Positions 36,890 to 46,050 of a stretch of 64,000 bases of DNA are shown in pieces. Below the pieces are notes generated by a model. The model was not told the DNA's origin. It did no database searches and saw nothing but the letters and a program-made list of their open reading frames with translations. The stretch comes from a virus: positions 1-64,000 of IMG/VR virus record IMGVR_UViG_3300046559_000446; one strand, 5' to 3'. Position 1 is the stretch's first letter; each line of letters starts with the position of its first letter. Made by a program: the position numbers and the translations under genes.

Positions 36890-37747
36890 ATGGCGAAAGA
36901 TCCGAATAGTATCCCGGCCTTCGACCCGAACACCGACTGGGAGCACGGCGGCAAGGAAGAGCGCGATCCACTGGTCGAACTGCGGGCGCAACTCGATCGC
37001 GAGCGCGCCGCGCGCATCCAGGCTGAAAATCGGGCCAACGAATACGCGACCACCGCGCACGGCGCTCAGGTTGAAGTGGCCGACAACGAGCTTAAACTGG
37101 TGGTCAGCGCGATCGAGCGGGTCAAGGAGCACACCAACGCCCTGAAAGCCGCTTACGCCGAGTCGTTACGCAACCAGGATTACGACAACGCAGCCGAATT
37201 TCAGGTTCAGCTTGCCGACAATGCAGCGGCGCTGCGGCAGCTTGAAAACGGCAAGGCGTCAATGGAGGCGCAGCCCAAGCCTGTGGCGCCGCAGCCGATC
37301 AAGATGAGCATCGATCCCGTCGAGGAACTGGCGAGCCAACTGACGGCGAAGTCCGCCGCCTGGGTCCGCGCCCATCCCGAATGCGCCCGCGATCCGAAGC
37401 TTTACGCCAAAATGGTCGCGGCCCACAATATTACGGTTTCGCGCGACATCGATCCCGACACGGACGACTATTTCCGCTCAGTGGAGGCGCTCGTTTACGA
37501 CAGGCCCGCAGATCGCGAACGCGATCTCGACACTGGCGCTGATGATCCGCAGGCCGCGTCCGCCAAGGCTGCGCCGCAGCGTGAATCGGCCCCGCCGGCG
37601 GCTGCGCCTGTCAGTCGCGGATCGAGTGGCAGGAGCGCCACGCTGACGCCGCTTGAGCGCGAATACGCCGAGATTTCAGGCATGTCCGAGCAGGACTACG
37701 CCAAGGCGCGTGACGACATTCGCAAGAACCAGGGCCGCCTGCATTAA
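36890..37747 (+). CDS. Scaffolding protein candidate
   Basis: This 285-residue, highly charged protein has long coiled-coil segments (VELRAQLDRERAARIQAENR, AIERVKEHTNALKAAYAESL, AEFQVQLADNAAALRQLENG). An acidic linker and a Pro/Ala region follow, then a C-terminal motif ARDDIRKNQGRLH. It lies directly upstream of the decoration and major capsid genes. Composition, coiled coils and position fit a scaffolding protein that guides capsid assembly and is then released. No sequence family is recognised. Confidence 0.6.
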   Translation: MAKDPNSIPAFDPNTDWEHGGKEERDPLVELRAQLDRERAARIQAENRANEYATTAHGAQVEVADNELKLVVSAIERVKEHTNALKAAYAESLRNQDYDNAAEFQVQLADNAAALRQLENGKASMEAQPKPVAPQPIKMSIDPVEELASQLTAKSAAWVRAHPECARDPKLYAKMVAAHNITVSRDIDPDTDDYFRSVEALVYDRPADRERDLDTGADDPQAASAKAAPQRESAPPAAAPVSRGSSGRSATLTPLEREYAEISGMSEQDYAKARDDIRKNQGRLH

Positions 37748-37757
37748 GGAAACACCA

Positions 37758-38336
37758 ATGGTCAACCGTCCGCCTCCGCAGCGTTTCACCAGCCCCAGTC
37801 GCGAAGAGCCGGCTATCCAGCCGCCTTCTTTTATCGAGCGTCCGCCGCTTCGCCAGCCCGTCGAAACCTCGATGGACCGCGCCGCCCGGCGCACCCTCGA
37901 ATTGCGCGGCCACTTCACTAACGGCGTTCTCGACGAAGGCGCCGATGAATTTTACATCAACCCTGCGATCATTCCTGAAGGGTGGTCATACGAGTGGAAG
38001 CTGTATTCGGTCCTCGGTGAAGAGCAGGGGTCGTACCAGGTCACCCTGGCCCGCACGGGCTGGGAGCCGGTGCCGTCCGATCGGCACCCTGAGTTGATGC
38101 CTCGCAACACCAAGGAAAAGACCGTGATGCGGCGCGGCATGCAGCTTATGGAGCGCCCGCTCGAAATTACGCTGGAGGCCAAGCAGCTTGAGCGCGACAA
38201 GGCCCGCCGTCAGGTTCGCATCAAGGAAGAGCAGCTTACTGCGGCGCCTCCGGGCCAGTTTGGGCGCGACAACAAGGGTGAACCCTTGACCCGCCTTGGC
38301 AAGTCTTACGAGGCTATGCCGGTGCCGAATAGCTGA
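37758..38336 (+). CDS. Hypothetical capsid-region protein
   Basis: This 192-residue protein begins with a Pro-rich stretch (NRPPPQRFTSPSREEPAIQP), then RRTLELRGHFTNGVLDEGAD, YINPAIIPEGWSYEWKLYSV and LARTGWEPVPSDRHPELMP. The pattern is shared with hypothetical proteins near capsid genes in phages of this type. The C-terminus is basic and helical (KQLERDKARRQVRIKEEQL). Two terminator hairpins follow, so the capsid genes are separately controlled. Confidence 0.65.
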   Translation: MVNRPPPQRFTSPSREEPAIQPPSFIERPPLRQPVETSMDRAARRTLELRGHFTNGVLDEGADEFYINPAIIPEGWSYEWKLYSVLGEEQGSYQVTLARTGWEPVPSDRHPELMPRNTKEKTVMRRGMQLMERPLEITLEAKQLERDKARRQVRIKEEQLTAAPPGQFGRDNKGEPLTRLGKSYEAMPVPNS

Positions 38337-38413
38337 CGACGCTTGACGACGTCGTATTTTTGGATGTACAAAACGAGTACCCGCTTCTCCCCGCTGTGAG
38401 AAGCTGTATTTTT
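38336..38413 (+). terminator. Tandem intrinsic terminators before capsid genes
   Basis: The first pairs ACGACG (38336-38341) with CGTCGT (38350-38355) and is followed by ATTTTT. The second pairs GCTTCTC (38383-38389) with GAGAAGC (38398-38404) and is followed by TGTATTTTT. They stop readthrough from the scaffold operon. The decoration and capsid genes then need a promoter, which I could not place in the 38414-38475 gap. Confidence 0.75.
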
Positions 38414-38475
38414 CGGACCTCCCCTAGCCCCCGGTGTGGCATAGCAGGTCTTCCTTGAAAGAGGAGGGTTTTGCC

Positions 38476-39075
38476 GTGGCCAACACCAATGCTCCCTTTG
38501 GCTTCCGTCAGGTTCAGGGCTTGGGCAGCGCCCCGACCTACGAACAGGTCGAAGTTGTCGTCCAGTACAATGCCGGCGCCATTTACTTTGGCGACCCCGT
38601 GGCGGCTCTTGCCGACGGCACTGTCGCCGCTGCGCCGACCACCGCCGGTACGCCCCCGCCGCCCATCGCCGGCATTTTCCAGGGCTGCAAGTATCTTTCC
38701 GTTTCGCAGAAGCGCACCGTCTGGTCAAACTACTGGCCCGGTAGCGATGTTGCGTCGGGCAACCTGGTGACCGCGTACATCATCAACGATCCGCATGCCA
38801 AGTTCATTGCGCAGACGGATGGCACGGGCGCTGCCCTCACGGACGTGAATGCAACCGTCGGCTTCAATATCGGCGCTGGCAATCCGGCCAACGGCATGTC
38901 TGGCGCGTACCTCATTCCGGCCACCGCGCCAAGCATTGTTGGCAACCCGTTCACCGTCTTTGGCATCGTCCAGGCTCCCCCCGGCTCCGCTGGCACTCTC
39001 GCCAACGGTCAGCCTTACGACTGGGCCATCGTCGGTTTCAACAACGTCCAGACCAAGATCGTCACCGGCATCTGA
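38476..39075 (+). CDS. Capsid decoration/structural protein
   Basis: This 199-residue protein starts at GTG 38476, which has GAGGAG 10 nt upstream and gives the typical ANTNAPFGFRQVQGLGSAPT start of phage head proteins. The rest is beta-rich (GAIYFGDPVAALADGTVAAA, LVTAYIINDPHAKFIAQTDG, NPFTVFGIVQAPPGSAGTL). Proteins of this type are encoded just before the major capsid gene and are abundant virion parts. It is probably a head decoration or minor capsid protein. Confidence 0.7.
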   Translation: MANTNAPFGFRQVQGLGSAPTYEQVEVVVQYNAGAIYFGDPVAALADGTVAAAPTTAGTPPPPIAGIFQGCKYLSVSQKRTVWSNYWPGSDVASGNLVTAYIINDPHAKFIAQTDGTGAALTDVNATVGFNIGAGNPANGMSGAYLIPATAPSIVGNPFTVFGIVQAPPGSAGTLANGQPYDWAIVGFNNVQTKIVTGI

Positions 39076-39104
39076 TCCGGCCATAGCAACAGGAGTAGAC
39101 CGTC

Positions 39105-40019
39105 ATGGCCGTCAATCTTAGCGCCATCAAAGACCTCCTTCTCCCCGGTTTGCGCGGGATCGAGGGCAAGTACGAGATGATTCCGTCTCAGTACGACAAG
39201 ATCTTTACGAAGCACAATTCAAAGATGGCGTTGGAGCGCACGGCTGAAATGCGCTACCTGGGCCTCGCCGCCCTGAAGACTGAAGGCGGCCAGACTCAGT
39301 TCGACAACGGCGCCGGCGAACGCTACGTGTACAATCAGGAACACGTCGAGATCGGCCTCGGCTACGCGATGACCCGCAAGGCCATCGACGACAACCTCTA
39401 TAAGACCCAGTTCCATCCGTCGAACCTCGGCCTGATCGAATCTTTCCAGCAGACCAAGGAAATCTACGGCGCCAATGTGCTGAACACGGCGCAGACCTAT
39501 CTGTCGACGATCGGCGGCGACGGCAAGGCGCTCTGTGCGGTCGATCATCCGATCGACGCCGGCCTCGTTGGCAATACGCCGGCGGTGCAAGTTGATCTGG
39601 GCGAATCGACCTTGCTCAACAGCATGATCGGCGTCCGGACTAATTTCAAAGACCAGGCCGGCTTGAAGGTTTTCGCCCGCGCGCGGAAGTTGATCATCCC
39701 GCCGCAACTGGAACCGGTAGCAATTCGTCTTCTCAAGACAGAATTGCGCCCAGGCACGGCAGATAATGATGTCAATGCAATCCTCTCGGCAAGTGGAGGC
39801 TTGACCGAAAACTTCATGGTCAATGACTTCTTGACCTCGCCCTTCGCCTGGTTCCTTCTGACAAATATCGATGGTCTTTCCTTCATGGAAAGAATAAAGT
39901 TCGAAACCGACATGCAAGTCGATTTCGTGACCGATAATCTATTGGTCAAAGGTTACGAGAGGTATTCGTTCGGTTACTACAACTGGCGAGCCGTCTACGG
40001 CAACTTCCCGACCTCGTAA
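39105..40019 (+). CDS. Major capsid protein
   Basis: This 304-residue protein is the likely major capsid protein. It begins with AIKDLLLPGLRGIEGKYEMI, and the body has RTAEMRYLGLAALKTEGGQT, YNQEHVEIGLGYAMTRKAID, QTYLSTIGGDGKALCAVDHP and PFAWFLLTNIDGLSFMERIK. These are hallmarks of Mu gpT-like/HK97-fold phage head subunits. It lies after the scaffold candidate and decoration gene, and upstream of the tail-adaptor genes. GGAGTAG lies before the start. About 300 residues is a usual size. Confidence 0.85.
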   Translation: MAVNLSAIKDLLLPGLRGIEGKYEMIPSQYDKIFTKHNSKMALERTAEMRYLGLAALKTEGGQTQFDNGAGERYVYNQEHVEIGLGYAMTRKAIDDNLYKTQFHPSNLGLIESFQQTKEIYGANVLNTAQTYLSTIGGDGKALCAVDHPIDAGLVGNTPAVQVDLGESTLLNSMIGVRTNFKDQAGLKVFARARKLIIPPQLEPVAIRLLKTELRPGTADNDVNAILSASGGLTENFMVNDFLTSPFAWFLLTNIDGLSFMERIKFETDMQVDFVTDNLLVKGYERYSFGYYNWRAVYGNFPTS

Positions 40020-40043
40020 TACTGGCTCAGAAGGAGAAAGCAC

Positions 40044-40493
40044 ATGGGTGCGACACACTTCACGGGGCCGGTTATTGTAGGCGACCCTGCTGCGGGGACT
40101 CAAGGCGAGATCGAGTGCTATCAGGACATCATCATCCTGAACCCCGGTCCCGGTAACCAAGACTACGCGCTCAACATCCCGCCTGGCTCGGTGATCATGG
40201 GCTTCGAAGTCGCCACATTCACGGCATGGAACTCGGCTACCTCCGCGTCCATGACGATTGGCAATGTGGTTGGCGGCGCGCAATATGTCGGCGCCACCGA
40301 TCTGAAGGCGGCGGCGCCCTTCCCCGCCATGACGCAGACGGCGGCGAACATCGCTGCCCAGCGCGGCTATACGGCGGCGGGCGCGGCTGCGCCGGTCACT
40401 GGGCCGATCAACATTCGTGTTGCCTCGGTTGGCGCGGGCATTATCGGCTCCGCGCTGGTGTCGGTTCATTATGTCCAGGTGGCGACACCTTGA
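40044..40493 (+). CDS. Head-associated structural protein
   Basis: This 149-residue protein is beta-rich and low in charge (FTGPVIVGDPAAGTQGEIEC, LNIPPGSVIMGFEVATFTAW, INIRVASVGAGIIGSALVSV). Small proteins of this type follow the capsid gene in many phages and decorate the head. A GAAGGAGAA ribosome-binding site precedes it. No exact family is recognised. Confidence 0.65.
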   Translation: MGATHFTGPVIVGDPAAGTQGEIECYQDIIILNPGPGNQDYALNIPPGSVIMGFEVATFTAWNSATSASMTIGNVVGGAQYVGATDLKAAAPFPAMTQTAANIAAQRGYTAAGAAAPVTGPINIRVASVGAGIIGSALVSVHYVQVATP

Positions 40494-40505
40494 TCGGAGG
40501 CTTCA

Positions 40506-40751
40506 ATGGCAAAAGCTGGCAAGAACCCCGCTTTCGATAGCGGCAACAAGGATGTCAAGGAAGAGGCCGAAGAGAAGGGCGGCGGCAAGCAGACCAAAAA
40601 GCGCGTAGGCGGGCCGGTTGGCGCGTCTGCTCATTCGCATGGCGGTCGAGCGGCTCGCAAGAGCGGCGGCTCCTGCGAAAACCATCTGTTCTCGTCAGCC
40701 AATGCGGGTTCGCCCGCGCCTGGCCGGAAGATGATGTCGAAGAAGGTCTGA
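40506..40751 (+). CDS. Small basic protein with HGGRAARKSGG motif
   Basis: This 81-residue protein has a Lys-rich beginning (KAGKNPAFDSGNKDVKEEAE), then SHGGRAARKSGGSCENHLF. HGGRAARKSGG is identical to a motif in the Gly-rich protein at 33831. The motif may bind DNA or the capsid. The start has CGGAGG upstream. No family is recognised. Confidence 0.55.
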   Translation: MAKAGKNPAFDSGNKDVKEEAEEKGGGKQTKKRVGGPVGASAHSHGGRAARKSGGSCENHLFSSANAGSPAPGRKMMSKKV

Positions 40752-40755
40752 CGCC

Positions 40756-41427
40756 ATGCGGCCAATTGTCGTCACTGCTGCGCCGCTTGCTGCGCTCGTT
40801 ACGAACGGCATCTGCCTGTCGCAGACGCCGACGGCTGGTCCGCTGGCCCTGAATGGATCGCTGGTCGTCAATGGCGTTGTTGTTCTCGATCAGGCGCGCC
40901 AGATCGCCTTTGCCTCCACGGGCAACAATTCGAACACCACCTTCACGATCACCGGCACCGACGCCTTTGGCGCGACCCAAAGCGAAAGCCTTGTCGGCGG
41001 CAATATCGCCACGATCGTCACCACCAAAAACTACAAGACCGTGACTTCGATCACCAGTTCGGCAGCGAGCGTGGCGGGCTTGACCGTCGGCACCAACTCC
41101 AGCCCGGCGGTCACCTCGTCGCAATGGGTGCGCTTCGACGATTCCGGCAACCCCGGCGTTTCGATCCAGATCAGTTCGGCTGGAGCATCGAACATCACGG
41201 TCCAGCAAACCCTGGATGATCCCAACAGCCCGACCAATCCGGTTCTGCCGGCCAACGTAATTTGGGCGCCGCATCCCGACGCCACGCTGGTCGCTGCCGC
41301 TATGATCAATGGCGCGGTGCTGCAGGGCAATTACGCTTACAAGCCGGTCTTCGCGCGCGTCCTGCTCAACAGCGGCGTCGGAACGGCGACGGCCACCTTC
41401 ATCCAGTCGGGCGGGGCCGATTACTGA
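40756..41427 (+). CDS. Virion structural protein candidate
   Basis: This 223-residue protein is beta-rich and Ser/Thr/Ala/Val-rich (SQTPTAGPLALNGSLVVNGV, IAFASTGNNSNTTFTITGTD, TSITSSAASVAGLTVGTNSS). The composition is typical of phage head or tail fibre proteins. Its stop overlaps the next ATG (TGATG). No family is recognised. Confidence 0.6.
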   Translation: MRPIVVTAAPLAALVTNGICLSQTPTAGPLALNGSLVVNGVVVLDQARQIAFASTGNNSNTTFTITGTDAFGATQSESLVGGNIATIVTTKNYKTVTSITSSAASVAGLTVGTNSSPAVTSSQWVRFDDSGNPGVSIQISSAGASNITVQQTLDDPNSPTNPVLPANVIWAPHPDATLVAAAMINGAVLQGNYAYKPVFARVLLNSGVGTATATFIQSGGADY

Positions 41428-41813
41428 TGCCTCCCCCCGGCCTATCAAATGGCCACAACAAGCTGGCCTCGCATCCCGGCCTCACTGGCACTACGGGCCT
41501 CGGAGCGAGTGGCGGGTTCTCAGGGTTGATGGCGCCTCTCCTCCTCGATGAAACTCTGACCGTCGAACTTCCAGTCTTCACCAACCAGAAGATCGGCCAG
41601 GCGCGGAACTGGGGCGATGCCGCCGACAAGTTTGACATTGTTTCGATCGTGCCGCCCGTCGCTGGCGAATATTTCAGCATTAATAAAGCGGGCGAGCTTC
41701 ACGTTACGCGCCTCGGCGTTTTGCACATCCGCAGGCGCGAGTATCTCTTGACGGTCGAAGCTGATAATGTCGTCGGGTCAGGGCGCGCAGTCATCACGAT
41801 CAAAGTGGTGTAG
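41427..41813 (+). CDS. Small structural protein candidate
   Basis: This 128-residue protein begins with a Gly-rich stretch (HPGLTGTTGLGASGGFSGLM). A beta-rich domain follows (LTVELPVFTNQKIGQARNWG, GEYFSINKAGELHVTRLGVL, LLTVEADNVVGSGRAVITI). The C-terminal part resembles an Ig-like or cadherin-type repeat. It overlaps the gene before. The function is inferred only from style and place. Confidence 0.55.
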   Translation: MPPPGLSNGHNKLASHPGLTGTTGLGASGGFSGLMAPLLLDETLTVELPVFTNQKIGQARNWGDAADKFDIVSIVPPVAGEYFSINKAGELHVTRLGVLHIRRREYLLTVEADNVVGSGRAVITIKVV

Positions 41814-41836
41814 CTGCCCCATCGTAGGGGGTTCGC

Positions 41837-42520
41837 ATGACTTACGGCGACAAATATAGCTTTGCTTTGGGCCTTAGCGACGTCACCCTCTATGCGTTTG
41901 GTTTGTGCGGCATCAGGCGCACCGCAGTCCTCCAGGAACACATGGCCGACGCCTACATCGCGGCCAATCTTCTTCTGGCCGACTGGTCGACCAAGGGCGT
42001 CAATCTCTGGCAGGTTTCCCAGATCTCGATCATCTTGAGCAAGGGCGCCGGGGTCTATGACGTTCCGCTTGAAGCGATCGTCATGCTCGACACCTTCGTG
42101 ACGGTCGACGGCAGGGACCGCATCATGCTGCCGATCAGCCGCACCGAATATGCGAGCTACCCCAACAAGGACCAGCCTGGCGTCCCGACCACCTTCTGGA
42201 TGGATCGCCAGCTTCCAGGACGCGGCAGTCTCAGCATCTGGCCAGTGCCGGATCGCGACGGCTACACCCTGACCTATCACTATCTGACGCAGGCGCTGAA
42301 CTCAGAATTTCTCAACGACCAGCAGCCGCCGGTCCCGCCAGAATGGCTCTACGCCTTCGCCACCGGCCTGGCCGAGAAGCTGGCGATGTCATGGGCGCCA
42401 GAGCGCCTGGCCTTCCTTTCGCCCATTGCCGAAAAGGCCTATGATACCGCCTCGCGCAGCGGCGTGGAGACGGCGACCCAGTACATCAGCCCGCAGATCG
42501 GCGGTTACTTCAGGAATTGA
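41837..42520 (+). CDS. Head-tail adaptor / tail accessory protein (gp4-like)
   Basis: This 227-residue protein matches podovirus packaged-DNA-stabilising/adaptor proteins such as P22 gp4. It begins KYSFALGLSDVTLYAFGLCG, then ADAYIAANLLLADWSTKGVN LWQV. The body has RTEYASYPNKDQPGVPTTFW and PGRGSLSIWPVPDRDGYTLT, and the end has VPPEWLYAFATGLAEKLAMS. These are typical of that family. It joins the portal to the tail tube and plugs the packaged head. It lies after the capsid genes and before the fibres. Confidence 0.75.
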   Translation: MTYGDKYSFALGLSDVTLYAFGLCGIRRTAVLQEHMADAYIAANLLLADWSTKGVNLWQVSQISIILSKGAGVYDVPLEAIVMLDTFVTVDGRDRIMLPISRTEYASYPNKDQPGVPTTFWMDRQLPGRGSLSIWPVPDRDGYTLTYHYLTQALNSEFLNDQQPPVPPEWLYAFATGLAEKLAMSWAPERLAFLSPIAEKAYDTASRSGVETATQYISPQIGGYFRN

Positions 42521-42530
42521 GGAGTGAGCC

Positions 42531-43097
42531 GTGGGCTACGCATCGAAGCTCGGCAGAGCGAGGATTAACTCCCGCAATCCGCAGGCGGCGGCGGTGTGCG
42601 ATCGATGCGGCTTCGTCTTCAATCATGTCGATCTTCAGTGGCAGTTTGACTATGCCGGCGCTTCGATGATCAACAAGCGCATCCTCATTTGCAACAGTTG
42701 CCTCGATACGCCACAGCAGCAGCTTCGCGCGATCGTCCTCCCTGCCGATCCGATGCCGATCATTAATCCGCGTCCGCAGGAATATCACGTAGCAGAGGCG
42801 AATGTGCGCGTGACGACCAATCGCTACGTGCCAGACGGCAAGACCGGCATCCCGGTTCCGGATCTCAATCCGCCGCCCACGGCGGACGGTCAGCCCACCC
42901 AGCCGGCGGGGACGACGCGCATCACGCAGGTTGAAGACACTCGCGTCACGCAGCAGACCGGCGTACCGGCGGGAAGCCGCAATCAGCAAGCGGGCTATGA
43001 TCCGAATGCTCCTGGCGCTGACAAGCCGGGCCTGCCTTATGACAATGATCCGCCGCCACCGCCGATGCATGTTCCAGACACGGGGCCGCTCAAATAA
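42531..43097 (+). CDS. Zinc-ribbon structural-region protein
   Basis: GTG at 42531 opens a 188-residue protein with CDRCGFVFNHVDLQWQFDYA and ICNSCLDTPQQQLRAIVLPA. The two CxxC pairs make a zinc ribbon. Its first half matches a phage protein type (CDRCGfxynhxdLxWQfxWxG, CxxCxDxPQxQLR) that sits beside tail adaptor genes. The C-terminal 90 residues are polar and Pro-rich (ADGQPTQPAGTTRITQVEDT). The role is unknown. The stop shares a base with the next ATG. Confidence 0.7.
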   Translation: MGYASKLGRARINSRNPQAAAVCDRCGFVFNHVDLQWQFDYAGASMINKRILICNSCLDTPQQQLRAIVLPADPMPIINPRPQEYHVAEANVRVTTNRYVPDGKTGIPVPDLNPPPTADGQPTQPAGTTRITQVEDTRVTQQTGVPAGSRNQQAGYDPNAPGADKPGLPYDNDPPPPPMHVPDTGPLK

Positions 43098-45346
43098 TGG
43101 CAAACGTCCAGATCACGGGACTTCCCGCCACCCTCGCGCTTTCCGGCAATGAGACGGTGGAGATTGTGCAGGGCGGCGTCTCGATGAGCGCCACCACCAA
43201 GCAGATGGCTGCGCTGGCCGTTCCAGGTCCGATAGGGCCGACGGGGCTGAAGGGCGACAAAGGCGACAAGGGCGACACGGGCAACACCGGCCCGCAAGGC
43301 AATCAAGGCATCCAGGGCGTACCTGGCGCCGCTGGCAACGCCGGCGGCACGGACGGCCAGATCCAGTACAACAATGCCGGCCAGTTCAACGGCATGGTGG
43401 TCAGCGGCGACGGCTCATTGACCCGCGCCAGCCTCGGCGCTTTCACGCTGACCATCACCAAAACCAACAATGTGCCGTTCGGCCCCTATGCTACGGCGAC
43501 GTCGCTTCCCCTGTTCACCAGCAGCGCCGCTGGCGCGGTCCCCGCGTCTGGCGGCGGCGCGACCAAGTTCTTGTGCGCGAACGCCACCTGGGTCGTGCCC
43601 GTGCCGGGCGCCGCCGGATCGAACGGCGACATCCAGATTAACAACGGCGGGGCGCTGGGCGCTGTGACGCCGAATGGCGCCGGCGCTCCGCTCGGCACCA
43701 CGGGCGCAGTCAACGCCGTCTTCACGGGGGCGATCACTATTTCGGGCCTGCCCAGCGCAGGATCGGCGCTATTCCTCAACAAAGCCCAGGGCAATGGCAA
43801 CAGCATAGTCGGCCAGGTGGCGGGAAGCTATCGCTGGCTCGCCCTTCTTGGCGATTCCGCAACCGAAACTGGCGGCGGCGCGGGGTCTAACTTTAGCCTG
43901 AACACCTACGGTGACGGTGGCGCTTACATTGGAACGCCGTTCGCGGTCAATCGCGTGTCTGGCTACGTGACGATCAATGGCAATGGCGCGGCTAGTCCTG
44001 GTGTGCCAACCGGGGCGTTTGGTCACGCTTCGCTCAACATCAACAAAAATGGATCCGGCAAAGTCGCCAACATTATCGGCTTGAACAATGGTTCGCCGCG
44101 CTGGGAGATTGACCTTGGCAGCACTGGGACAGAAAATGGCAGCAACGCCGGCTCTGATTTTTATGTGCATAGATTTAACGATGCTGGCGCCTATTTGGAC
44201 TCCCCGTTCTCCATTAACCGCGCCAGTGGCGCTGTCACCTATTCGCAGCCAGTCAACTCGCCACTTGGGTTTACCGTTGGCTTAGGCACGGCGGTTCATG
44301 GTGATTCGATAGAAGTCGGCAGGCCAGGGCAAAACGCGGGGGCTTACCTCGACTTCCACTCCAGCGTGAACAACAACGATTACGACGCCCGCATCATCGC
44401 CACCGGAGGCGCGGCGGCGGTGGGCGGCGCTACGTTGGCGGTGGTCGCCGCAGCGTTTAACGTCTCTGGCAATGGATATTTTGGCGGTATTCTGAGCAGC
44501 GGCCCGATGTATATGAATGGCGCAGCTTTTAACTGGTACACGGGCGTTCAAGCAAATTATTTCTCTTTGTCTGATAGCGCAGGCAACGGCGGGCAGTATC
44601 GCGATATTAATTTCAGGGGTGTGGATAGCGCCAATACTGTTGCCGTAAACATGAACGCATTCAATGTGTATGCCAATTCAGCTAATTTCTCCAACACCAT
44701 TACTGCTGGCGGCACCATATCCGGCGGAAACCTCACGACGCCCAACACGGTGCAGGGAGGCTATGTGACCTCGACCGGAACCGTGAACGGGCTGACCGTT
44801 CAGGGAACCTACCTGTATTCGTCTGGAAATGTGGCAGGCGCTGGCACTATTGACGGCGCTCAAGGCACTGTTGGTCGACAGGGAGCAGGCGGCGCCGCTG
44901 GGCAAGCCATCTGCCTTTTCTGGGATGGCGCTCACTTGGCTAATTATGTCGGCGGGACGTTCGTCGGCTACACCCAGTATATTTCCGACTATCGCTTCAA
45001 GCGGAACGTCGCGCCGTTGCTATCGGTGTGGGATCGCGTCAAGGCGCTGAACCCGGTCAAATACAACCTCAAGGACTTTTCGCCGGAAGGCTTCAAAAGC
45101 ACATTGGAGGGCGATGACGGTCCATTAGTCGTCGGTGACACGAAAGAGCGTTGGGGTTTCCTCGCGCACGAGCTTCAAGCGGTGCTGATCGAAGACGCGG
45201 CGAGCGGCCTCAAGGATATCCCTAACCACATTCAGACGCCCAACCCGTGGACAGTGATTGCGGCGTTGACCAAGACGTTGCAAGAAGCTATGGCGCGCAT
45301 CGAGGAGCAGGACGCTCGCATCAGGATCCTGGAGGCCAGGGCATGA
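43097..45346 (+). CDS. Tail fibre 1 with collagen-like stalk and S74 chaperone
   Basis: This 749-residue protein probably binds the host surface. Residues 1-40 are a shared N-terminal domain (ITGLPATLALSGNETVEIVQ). Residues about 45-80 form a collagen-like Gly-x-y stalk (GPTGLKGDKGDKGDTGNTGP). A long beta-rich shaft follows. The C-terminus is a peptidase S74 chaperone domain: SDYRFKRNVAPLLSVW at Ser630 (the self-cleavage site), GFLAHELQAVLIEDAA and a C-terminal helix with ALTKTLQEAMARIEE. S74 domains fold the fibre trimer and cut themselves off. The stop overlaps the next ATG. Two more proteins with the same N-terminal domain follow. Confidence 0.85.
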   Translation: MANVQITGLPATLALSGNETVEIVQGGVSMSATTKQMAALAVPGPIGPTGLKGDKGDKGDTGNTGPQGNQGIQGVPGAAGNAGGTDGQIQYNNAGQFNGMVVSGDGSLTRASLGAFTLTITKTNNVPFGPYATATSLPLFTSSAAGAVPASGGGATKFLCANATWVVPVPGAAGSNGDIQINNGGALGAVTPNGAGAPLGTTGAVNAVFTGAITISGLPSAGSALFLNKAQGNGNSIVGQVAGSYRWLALLGDSATETGGGAGSNFSLNTYGDGGAYIGTPFAVNRVSGYVTINGNGAASPGVPTGAFGHASLNINKNGSGKVANIIGLNNGSPRWEIDLGSTGTENGSNAGSDFYVHRFNDAGAYLDSPFSINRASGAVTYSQPVNSPLGFTVGLGTAVHGDSIEVGRPGQNAGAYLDFHSSVNNNDYDARIIATGGAAAVGGATLAVVAAAFNVSGNGYFGGILSSGPMYMNGAAFNWYTGVQANYFSLSDSAGNGGQYRDINFRGVDSANTVAVNMNAFNVYANSANFSNTITAGGTISGGNLTTPNTVQGGYVTSTGTVNGLTVQGTYLYSSGNVAGAGTIDGAQGTVGRQGAGGAAGQAICLFWDGAHLANYVGGTFVGYTQYISDYRFKRNVAPLLSVWDRVKALNPVKYNLKDFSPEGFKSTLEGDDGPLVVGDTKERWGFLAHELQAVLIEDAASGLKDIPNHIQTPNPWTVIAALTKTLQEAMARIEEQDARIRILEARA

Positions 45347-46050
45347 GCGCCGCAGACATTCTCAACCTTCCCGTCGCCATTGGTCTTTCGGGCGAGGAGT
45401 ACATCGAGGTCGTCCAGGGCGGAACGCTCCATCGCGCCACGGTCAAGCATTTCAGCAAGCGGCTGCTGGAAGGATCGATTCCCAATGGCGTCCTCGCGCT
45501 GGATGGCCGCGAGGGGCCGCCGGGAGGCGCGGGTCCGCCTGGCCCGCCAGGGCCTGATGGTCCGCCTGGCCCGCCGGGGCCACGGGGAGGGCAGGGTGAG
45601 CCTGGTCCGTTCGGGCCGACCTTCACGCCGGCGTCTGGCGCGGTCATCCGCTCGTGGTCCGTCTATGACAGCAACCAGCATGTGATCAAAGAACGCTACA
45701 TGCTGGGCGGTGATTTTCAGAAGAAGAATTTCTACCCGCAACTGATGCTCGCGCCCGCCGTGTCGGCGCTCGGCAATCGGCTGCGGCTGCGGGCCAAGAT
45801 CTGGTGCGTGGGCACGGACAGCGATTGCGCGATCAATGGCGGCATGTTTCTGAACGGCGAGAAGGCGGTGAGCGTCGCGCATGCTCTTGCCGACGCGCCG
45901 CTGCTGTTCGACTGTGAGATCACTCCGACCGTTCTGACGGCGCAGATGTTCTCCTTTTGTGTTGGCGCGGCTCTTGCCAACGCTGATTGCATCATCAACA
46001 TGCCTCGGCTGGTTCAGAGTTGCCTCGTCATCGAGGAGATCCAAGCGTGA
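45343..46050 (+). CDS. Short collagen-like tail fibre protein
   Basis: This 235-residue protein has the shared N-terminal domain (ILNLPVAIGLSGEEYIEVVQ), then a Gly-Pro-Pro collagen-like stalk (GPPGPPGPDGPPGPPGPRGG, residues about 60-90). A C-terminal beta-rich domain (IRSWSVYDSNQHVIKERYML, IKHNPRL-like end) completes it. It lacks an S74 domain. It may form a short spike or attach to the tail with the two longer fibres. It overlaps both neighbours by 4 nt. Confidence 0.75.
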   Translation: MSAADILNLPVAIGLSGEEYIEVVQGGTLHRATVKHFSKRLLEGSIPNGVLALDGREGPPGGAGPPGPPGPDGPPGPPGPRGGQGEPGPFGPTFTPASGAVIRSWSVYDSNQHVIKERYMLGGDFQKKNFYPQLMLAPAVSALGNRLRLRAKIWCVGTDSDCAINGGMFLNGEKAVSVAHALADAPLLFDCEITPTVLTAQMFSFCVGAALANADCIINMPRLVQSCLVIEEIQA

